DNA of 12,013 bases from Planctomycetaceae bacterium (GTDB lineage: Bacteria; Planctomycetota; Planctomycetia; Pirellulales; Thermoguttaceae). The notes under the pieces were generated by a model. That model was given only the letters and a program-made list of their open reading frames with translations, ran no database searches and was not told where the DNA came from. Positions within the stretch are counted from its first letter, which is position 1, and each line of letters starts with the position of its first letter. The stretch spans positions 1-12,013 of the forward strand of contig JAITKS010000094.1 of the NCBI GenBank assembly GCA_031278315.1. Direction: 5' to 3'. Both the position numbers and the translations under genes were made by a program. This document shows positions 7,709 through 12,013 of this stretch, piece after piece.

Positions 7709-7736
7709 CTAACCACTAACCACTAACCACTAACCA
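7709..7736 (+). repeat. Short tandem repeat, CTAACCA x4
   Basis: Four exact copies of the 7-base unit CTAACCA, followed by CTAT. The inverted homologue near 10080 carries only one unit, so this array expanded after the two copies separated, probably by slippage. Confidence 0.85.
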
Positions 7737-7819
7737 CTATCCTGTAATCCAGTCAAAAAAAAATTCCGCTGATATATTATCATTTTTTTACTTTTACGAA
7801 ATTAACGAGTAAATGAAAC

Positions 7820-8599
7820 ATGAAAAAGAGGAAACAGCCGAAAGAGTCTGATCGGAATTATTTTGATCTGGACAATGAATTAGACGAGATTTTGGCAATT
7901 GACCGGATTGCGGTTATTGAATCGAATGAAGAAGAACCGCCGTGTCCTGTTTTTGAAACTTACGGTGAACTTGTTGAATTTTATCAACGTCTGGTTCAAC
8001 GGCGAATTAACGCACGTGAATTTCTTGCCGGCAAGAATGACGATCAAGCCGTTGAAGCGGAATTACAACATTTACGCAATATCATTGGTTCGTTTACCAA
8101 CCGAATACCGGAAACGATTGATTCGGAAGAACAGTTTGGTCAACTTGTTCCGTTTGGGGAACAGAAAAAAGTTTTGACAAAAATTTTTACGGATTTTCCG
8201 GGTATGTTATTATTTGATAATCGGGGTTCTTTTCTTAAATTATTCTTCATGCTGCTTTTTGGTTATGCTTTTTTACTAGGACTGTTGAAAGGGTTATTTT
8301 CTGTGATGTTTGTGCCAGGTTTTAAGTTTACAGGAATTGTATTGATTCTGATTTGTGTCATGGTTATTTTGTTGCAAATATTTTATTTTCGTCCTTGTTG
8401 CCGTATTCATTATTCAACGCTTCGGACGATTGCGAAAAAAACAGTTAAAGCGAAAAAGCAATTTGCGGATTATCCGATTTCATCTGTCGAGGAAGTGGAA
8501 CCAATGATCCGCCGAACATTTCAGAAAACATTTCATGTTCCTTCTGATTTACTGAAACCGGAAACTCAACTTGATCGGGAACTTGGATTCGAGATATAA
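7820..8599 (+). CDS. Two-helix membrane protein of unknown function with an acyl-carrier-like C-terminus
   Basis: 259 residues. I do not recognise the family. ATG 7820 follows a poor ribosome-binding sequence, so the start is less certain than for its neighbours. Residues 1-135 are charged and soluble, with a likely helical segment at 47-95. Two hydrophobic helices follow (about 139-161 and 171-191), then a basic segment RTIAKKTVKAKKQ (202-214). Residues 223-259 (VEEVEPMIRRTFQ...PSDLLKPETQLDRELGFEI) resemble helix I and the following loop of an acyl carrier protein, but the chain stops exactly where the phosphopantetheine site DSL should be; the residues there are FEI. It stands alone between two repeat-rich gaps. 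Base use and third-position pattern look coding, so I consider it a real gene. Confidence 0.75.
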   Translation: MKKRKQPKESDRNYFDLDNELDEILAIDRIAVIESNEEEPPCPVFETYGELVEFYQRLVQRRINAREFLAGKNDDQAVEAELQHLRNIIGSFTNRIPETIDSEEQFGQLVPFGEQKKVLTKIFTDFPGMLLFDNRGSFLKLFFMLLFGYAFLLGLLKGLFSVMFVPGFKFTGIVLILICVMVILLQIFYFRPCCRIHYSTLRTIAKKTVKAKKQFADYPISSVEEVEPMIRRTFQKTFHVPSDLLKPETQLDRELGFEI

Positions 8600-9136
8600 A
8601 TTTTCTGAAGAGAATCTCTAAAAATTCATTTCAAGATTTTCCAAAAATTTTTAGGTGTTTACCGTTTTATTATTAGCACGCGGATAATCCCAGATTATGA
8701 AGGGTTGGTTTGATTAATTCTTAAAATTCACAACTCAAAAAAATTTGAAAAACGTAATATTCCGCTGATATATTACAAAAAATTATTGTGAGAGAACGTA
8801 GTCGTATCGACTGCATGTTAGAAATTTCTTGTAAGAAAATATTAGATAGAAGTTTTTCGTAAAAAACTGTGCCGACAAAACGATGACGTTTCTCTATTAT
8901 TATTTCTTGTTGTTGTTTTAATATTGTTGTCGTGACAGCAGAAACGTGAATGTGCAATACTTTGAGTCTTTACATTTCTCAATGCTTTGAGTTTCTAATG
9001 AAAAAAGATTATAAAGTCATATCGACTTATGCTGCAAGGTTCTTACAATATCAAAATCTATTGGCGAGGAAATTAATAAGTTTTATTTAACAATTAGCAA
9101 ATTGCAGCAAATTACAAATTGTCAACACCGAAAATA
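8600..9136. other. Gene-free intergenic region between the membrane protein and the CRISPR-like repeats
   Basis: No credible coding frame on either strand. CTAAAAATT (8618-8626) and AATTTTTAG (8646-8654) form an inverted repeat just after the membrane-protein gene, possibly a weak terminator. One copy of the dispersed repeat sits at 8723-8818. A 25-base direct repeat is visible at 8955 and 8980 (CAATACTTTGAGT and CAATGCTTTGAGT). The rest shows nothing I can name. Confidence 0.5.
8723..8818 (-). repeat. Dispersed repeat copy 3 (inverted head, tail and GTCGT module)
   Basis: Read on the minus strand, 8757-8777 carries the head (TGTAATATATCAGCGGAATA) and 8723-8753 carries the GTTTTTCAAATTTTTTTG tail also seen at 9485 and near 10010. 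To the right, 8778-8818 resembles the degenerate GTCGTCTCGACCGCAT module of elements 1 and 2 (here GTCGTATCGACTGCAT). The short segment GTAATAT...ATATTAC at 8754-8775 is itself palindromic. Confidence 0.6.
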
Positions 9137-9301
9137 ATCTACAATAGTAGAATTTTATATGAGTCTTATTGACCGGTATATTTTTCGGAAATCTACCCCA
9201 TCTACGATAGTAGAAATTAATATAACTTTTATCGGCTGAATTCTTGCGGGGCACGACTCAAAATATCTACAATAGTAAAAAAAATAATATGGCAACTTTG
9301 G
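9137..9301 (-). CRISPR. Orphan three-repeat CRISPR-like array with Cas12a (type V-A)-type repeat ends
   Basis: On the minus strand three direct repeats end at 9265, 9200 and 9137 (spanning 9301-9265, 9236-9200, 9173-9137; 37 nt each), separated by spacers of 28 nt (9264-9237) and 26 nt (9199-9174). Their 3' ends, in transcription order, are TTTTTTTACTATTGTAGAT, AATTTCTACTATCGTAGAT and AAATTCTACTATTGTAGAT. The Cas12a handle is known as AATTTCTACTNTTGTAGAT, with a TCTAC/GTAGA stem. Two repeats have the full stem and the third replaces one C-G pair with U-G. The middle and last repeats agree at 29 of 37 positions over their full length; the first repeat is conserved only at its 3' end. No further repeat is visible on either side at the expected spacing, and no cas1, cas2, cas4 or cas12 gene is in the window. 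The spacers differ from each other and match nothing I could see here. It may be a decayed array, an array served by cas genes elsewhere, or crRNA-like regulatory RNA. Confidence 0.62.
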
Positions 9302-9463
9302 CAAGGGTCATAACAATATTCTTTTTATCTTAATTCTTCTTTCTTATTTTTCCGGTTCAATGCAACAAGCGGCAATAATAATTTTTTGAGAGTTATTATT
9401 CTGCCTGTTGGAGTTGACACTAAGTCAGTAGGGGGTAAAGAGTTTTCTGTCTATTGTGAATTT
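9302..9463. other. AT-rich region upstream (minus strand) of the CRISPR-like repeats, possible leader
   Basis: No coding frame. For minus-strand transcription this would be the leader. It contains an 8-bp inverted repeat, AATAATAA 9374-9381 with TTATTATT 9393-9400. I could not assign a convincing promoter; a TTGAAC on the minus strand (about 9355-9360) has no good -10 partner at 17 bases. Confidence 0.3.
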
Positions 9464-9600
9464 CGTAATATATCAGTGGAATAATTGTTTTTCAAATTTT
9501 TTTGGTTTATGAATTTTACAACTAACCTTATTTTGTTTTTATTAACCACAGAGGACACAGAGAACACAGAGAAAGATGATTTTGTAATTTTAGATTTTAA
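9464..9600 (+). repeat. Dispersed repeat copy 4 (head, tail and TCTGTGG module)
   Basis: Head CGTAATATATCAGTGGA at 9464-9480, then the tail GTTTTTCAAATTTTTTTGG (9487-9505) and ACTAACCTTATTTT (9520-9533). From 9541 it continues with ATTAACCACAGAGG, two further ACACAGAG-type units and AAATTTTAGATTTTAA-like sequence, which is the reverse complement of 4532-4577 in element 1, with one extra repeat unit. Noncoding. Confidence 0.65.
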
Positions 9601-9702
9601 ATTTTATATTTTGTGTTAATTTATCCATTTGATTCCGTGTGTGGTGAGTACACCGCGCGCTGCAATATTGGAGATACCCCTTCGGAGTGTGATAATGTCT
9701 GT

Positions 9703-9726
9703 AGAGACACAAGGCATTGTGTCTCT
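9703..9726. repeat. Perfect 10-bp hairpin, AGAGACACAA/TTGTGTCTCT
   Basis: AGAGACACAA (9703-9712), loop GGCA, TTGTGTCTCT (9717-9726). It is a short, exact palindrome of the REP-like kind found as dispersed hairpins in many bacterial genomes. No second copy is in the window. No T-run directly follows, so it is not called a terminator. Confidence 0.5.
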
Positions 9727-9741
9727 TCGTTAAGAAATAAA

Positions 9742-10050
9742 CGTAATATTTCGGTAAAATTTTTTCAGAGGTTTCAAATTAATTTTTAGCCGACCTTATT
9801 TTTCACCTTATTTTTCCGAACAAAACAACCTTAGTAGCCCAAAGACCGCTCACACACAAACCTTATTACCTTATTAAAAAATCATTTTTTAATAATAAGG
9901 TAATAAGGTTTTGTTTTTTTGTGATTCATTGCTACTAAGTTTTTTGATGAATAGTTTTGTTAAGAAAAATAAGGTTGAAAATAAGGTTAGTTTAAAAATT
10001 CATAGCTCCAAAAAAATTTGAAAAACAAAAAATTCACTGAAATATTACGA
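9742..10050. repeat. 309-bp near-palindromic element (MITE-like) with repeat-family heads at both ends
   Basis: The ends are inverted: CGTAATATTTCGGTAAAATT (9742-9761) and, on the other strand from 10050, CGTAATATTTCAGTGAATTT. Inside, CCTTATTTTTCACCTTATTT and CTTAGTAGC on the left are mirrored by GCTACTAAG and AAGGTTGAAAATAAGGTTAG-type sequence on the right. The centre is a near-perfect cruciform: AAACCTTATTACCTTATTA (9858-9876) with its exact complement at 9893-9911. Nearly the whole element can thus fold on itself. It has no open frame, so if mobile it would depend on a transposase elsewhere. Confidence 0.75.
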
Positions 10051-10059
10051 TTTCAAACC

Positions 10060-10251
10060 AGCCCTGAAATGGCGACAGGATAGTGGTTAGTTCGCATGCG
10101 GAGATTAGCACAGATACTAAATTCAAAATCACTAAACACTATTATTGAGACAATATCCGATCGCCCTTTCAGGGCTTCGGTTTTGGGGGGATTTTTACCC
10201 GCCCCGATGGAGCGGGCGATTCAGTAAAAAATCCTGTTGCCCTTTCAGGGC
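10060..10251. repeat. REP-like hairpin cluster with GCCCTTTCAGGGC units
   Basis: Two exact copies of GCCCTTTCAGGGC (10163-10175 and 10239-10251), each a 5-bp stem with a 3-base loop, flank a CCCGCCCC/GGAGCGGG hairpin (10198-10216). A degenerate inverted unit, GCCCTGAAATGGC, is at about 10062-10074. Bases about 10073-10140 are an inverted copy of about 7660-7745 in element 2. GC-rich for this window and noncoding. Confidence 0.6.
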
Positions 10252-10291
10252 GATTCTAGTTTTATACGTGAACGGTCACCTTTTTCGTTAC

Positions 10292-10345
10292 AAAAAATAA
10301 TACCAAATTTTAAAGTACAATGAGTATATTACCAAATTATTTTTT
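10292..10345 (-). terminator. Possible weak terminator after the methyltransferase gene
   Basis: AAAAAATAAT (10292-10301) and ATTATTTTTT (10336-10345) are exact inverted repeats lying 27-80 bases past the methyltransferase stop. The stem is pure A/T with a 34-base loop, so its stability is poor. Nothing better is visible downstream of the gene. Confidence 0.2.
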
Positions 10346-10371
10346 AGCAATTCCTTTTTGTATTTGTCTAT

Positions 10372-11946
10372 TTATTGCCATAAAAGTTCTTGATGTTGGC
10401 GTCCAAAAATGGAACTCGGATTTTTTATGAAAATATTTTTCGATAAAGTGAGTTGTTGTCTTTCGGCATATTCTAACATTTTGTTTATTTCGATACGCCG
10501 CAAGATAGGAACGTAATTTAATCGCATCAAAATGTCTTTTGTGATAACACGTTTTGCATTCCAAAATACAATTGAATGTAACAGATTTTGAATTTCAGGC
10601 TGGTTCAAACTGTACATCACGCAGGTTGCTTCTTCAAGCAAATCAAAACCAAGAAAATAACAAGTATCGTCAAGCATTACGGGTTTGTTGTCAATCGGCA
10701 ACACCAATGAAAATTGCGTCTGTTTATACAAACCCGATATCGCAACCTTAAACGGTTTAAACGAATAATCACCAATACCAAAAATCGAAAACGACGGTTT
10801 GTTTTTGTAAATAACCGATTTACGTTTATCAAAAAATTCTCTATGTTTGTCAAGATAATCGAAGGTCAACGGAAAATCGGTTGCAAGATAATCCGTGTTT
10901 TGTCCGACAGCCGTTTGAGTAACAATAACATTTTTGTTTGTTTTGGTGATGACTTGATCTTTAAGGTCTGAACTTTTTAGTAACGGATAAATTAAATCAG
11001 GTTCGATGTTCAGAGTTTGAGTTTTATTGAGATTATTTTTGTAACCGTTTTCTGTTGTTGTCAATTCCATGACGGCAGTGCAATCATGTTTTAATCCTTG
11101 CCGCCAAATTTCAGGTGAATCACCGTCAAGGCCGGCAGATTTTTTATAGCGTTCAATATCTGCAACAAATTTTCGGTTTGTCCACCCGAAAGAACGATTA
11201 ACCGGTTGATCAAATGATTTCGACACACAACAATTGATCGCCGGAGTTTTATTAAATCGTGCAAAAAATAAACCGGCGTCAACATTCGCGTTAAATTCTT
11301 TTTTCGCATCGATATCAATTTGCTGTAAACCGGAAATCGGAAAAACAAATTGTTGTTGAGACTGAATAACATTTTTGATAACAATATTCTTGACAAGAAA
11401 CGCAAAATATCCATTCGATTCGGAAAATGTTTTTAACATTGAAAACGTAACTGATTCACCAATATCAAAATTACCTTTACCGGTAATTGCCTCAATACCG
11501 GCAACTCTTTTGAGGTTTAATTTTGTCGGCAGATTGTCTGATTCTTTAGCAGAAAGTTCACTATTCGTTACCCAAGGCGGATTACCAAGAACAAGAATTG
11601 ATTCCGGTTGATGTTTTTTTGCAATATCGTTGAATCGAAAGTGAAATACATCATCTTGAATAATTTTTACAGTAATGTTTTGAGTTTTCACAAATGGTTC
11701 TAATTTTTTTTCTGTTTCAGCGATGTATTGTTTATAGATTTCAATTCCGTAAACGTATTGAATTGAGGGAAAGGTTTCTAGTGCTGCGATAATAAAATTT
11801 CCGTATCCGCAAGTTGGTTCGACCAAGACTTGCGGTTTAATTTCTTGTTTTTTCAACCAACCGCAAATTTTACGTGCCAGTCCCAACGGCGTTTGAAAAT
11901 CACCATATTCCAATTTATCTCGTTTGATCAAGTTGTTTTTAATCAT
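10372..11946 (-). CDS. N6-adenine-type DNA methyltransferase (SAM-dependent), probable restriction-modification or defence component
   Basis: 524 residues from ATG 11946, chosen because it overlaps the stop of an upstream frame as ATGA; an in-frame TTG at 11952 is the alternative. Motifs appear in the order expected for gamma-type N6-adenine methylases: motif X YGDFQTP (14-20), motif I EPTCGYGNF (43-51) for SAM binding, an acidic motif II GIEI (67-70), motif III QDDVF (97-101) and the catalytic motif IV NPPW (122-125). KGNFDIGESV (157-166) and a following hydrophobic strand fit motifs V-VI. The remaining roughly 330 residues should hold the target-recognition region, which I cannot assign to a sequence. 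Type IIG fusions are much longer, and no nuclease motif is seen here, so this is a stand-alone methylase. Both catalytic motifs are intact. Its reading direction opposes all other genes, and the partner would lie beyond the right edge. Confidence 0.88.
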   Translation of the reverse strand: MIKNNLIKRDKLEYGDFQTPLGLARKICGWLKKQEIKPQVLVEPTCGYGNFIIAALETFPSIQYVYGIEIYKQYIAETEKKLEPFVKTQNITVKIIQDDVFHFRFNDIAKKHQPESILVLGNPPWVTNSELSAKESDNLPTKLNLKRVAGIEAITGKGNFDIGESVTFSMLKTFSESNGYFAFLVKNIVIKNVIQSQQQFVFPISGLQQIDIDAKKEFNANVDAGLFFARFNKTPAINCCVSKSFDQPVNRSFGWTNRKFVADIERYKKSAGLDGDSPEIWRQGLKHDCTAVMELTTTENGYKNNLNKTQTLNIEPDLIYPLLKSSDLKDQVITKTNKNVIVTQTAVGQNTDYLATDFPLTFDYLDKHREFFDKRKSVIYKNKPSFSIFGIGDYSFKPFKVAISGLYKQTQFSLVLPIDNKPVMLDDTCYFLGFDLLEEATCVMYSLNQPEIQNLLHSIVFWNAKRVITKDILMRLNYVPILRRIEINKMLEYAERQQLTLSKNIFIKNPSSIFGRQHQELLWQ

Positions 11947-12013
11947 TTCCAATAATTCACAGTAATTTCACTCAATTCCCAATCTTTTCGACTTCTCAGC
12001 GCAACGGTATTTG
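11943..12013 (-). CDS. 3' end of an unidentified gene overlapping the methyltransferase start (partial)
   Basis: On the minus strand a frame is open from the right edge and ends at TGA 11945-11943, giving 22 residues (NTVALRSRKDWELSEITVNY...). Its stop overlaps the methyltransferase ATG as ATGA, the usual mark of translational coupling in an operon. Twenty-two open codons could be chance, so the ATGA overlap is the main support. The fragment is too short to name; a restriction or other defence gene would fit the context. Confidence 0.4.
   Translation of the reverse strand, partial: NTVALRSRKDWELSEITVNYWK

Larger units (their letters stand above)
7525..7781 (+). repeat. Composite palindromic repeat element 2 (nested inverted repeats)
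   Basis: The outer pair is the family head at 7525-7545 facing an inverted head ATTCCGCTGATATATTA at 7763-7779. A second pair is nested inside: TTTTTTTGACAGGATTACA from about 7594 and its inverted counterpart at about 7738-7762, differing at few bases. Bases 7525-7582 match element 1 at 4395-4452. The inner part (about 7660-7745) reappears inverted at about 10073-10140, sharing GCATGCGAACTAACCACTAT. There is no open frame and no transposase. Confidence 0.7.

Noticed and set aside
7709..7736. CTAACCA units considered as iterons of a replication origin
   Set aside because: The units are perfectly tandem without spacing, there is no DnaA box or rep gene nearby, and the inverted copy has only one unit.
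8721..8957. 78-codon minus-strand open frame in the gap after the membrane protein
   Set aside because: It runs through a dispersed repeat copy, has no clear ribosome-binding site and its translation lacks any protein-like pattern I recognise.
9191..9196. Additional ATCTAC just left of the middle CRISPR-like repeat
   Set aside because: It is followed by CCC and lacks the complementary GTAG half, so it cannot form the handle; it lies within a spacer.
9541..9577. ACACAGAG-type units considered as a second CRISPR array
   Set aside because: The units are 8-9 bases with no spacers; this is a short tandem expansion inside a dispersed repeat.
9742..10050. Considered as a complete insertion sequence
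   Set aside because: No transposase frame is present inside; only a non-autonomous element can be supported.
8600..10371. Search for tRNA genes or a cas12a remnant in the gene-free region
   Set aside because: No cloverleaf or CCA-ended acceptor pattern and no RuvC-like peptide was recognised in any frame.

Overview
The window is AT-rich bacterial DNA, most likely from an anaerobic member of the Planctomycetota, perhaps a gut lineage. This placement is inferred from three things. The outer-membrane efflux protein has a long TolC-type architecture with a low-complexity tail that I associate with planctomycetes. A [FeFe] hydrogenase indicates anaerobic hydrogen metabolism. The intergenic DNA is crowded with short palindromic repeats. 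No rRNA or other taxonomic marker is present, so the assignment is moderate at best.

Layout. Positions 1-589 hold two tandem copies of the C-terminal end of an Rpn-type (PD-(D/E)XK nuclease/transposase-like) protein. Positions 670-4366 are a tight three-gene operon: a Tat-signal-bearing, probably lipid-anchored [FeFe] hydrogenase with large and small subunits fused; a four-cluster HybA/DmsB-type ferredoxin with a C-terminal membrane helix; and a HybB/NrfD-type integral membrane protein. Together they look like a periplasm-facing hydrogenase wired to the quinone pool, as in NiFe hydrogenase-2 but with an [FeFe] catalytic subunit. A gap of about 840 bp with repeats and hairpins leads to a TolC-family outer-membrane lipoprotein (5204-7453). 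A second repeat block is followed by a two-helix membrane protein of unknown function whose C-terminus resembles the start of an acyl-carrier domain (7820-8599).

From 8600 to 10371 there is no convincing protein gene. This stretch contains the most interesting object in the window: three diverged direct repeats (9137-9301, minus strand) whose 3' ends have the form of the Cas12a (type V-A) crRNA handle, separated by 26- and 28-nt spacers. No cas gene is in the window. Around it lie several copies of a dispersed repeat family with the head CGTAATATATCAGTGGAAT, including one 309-bp near-palindrome. The right end carries, on the minus strand, a complete N6-adenine-type DNA methyltransferase (10372-11946). 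Its ATG overlaps the stop codon of a gene that runs off the right edge, suggesting a restriction-modification or other defence operon beyond the window.

The hydrogenase operon and the efflux protein look like ordinary physiology. The right-hand part (orphan Cas12a-like array, palindromic repeats, methyltransferase) looks like an accessory or defence region.
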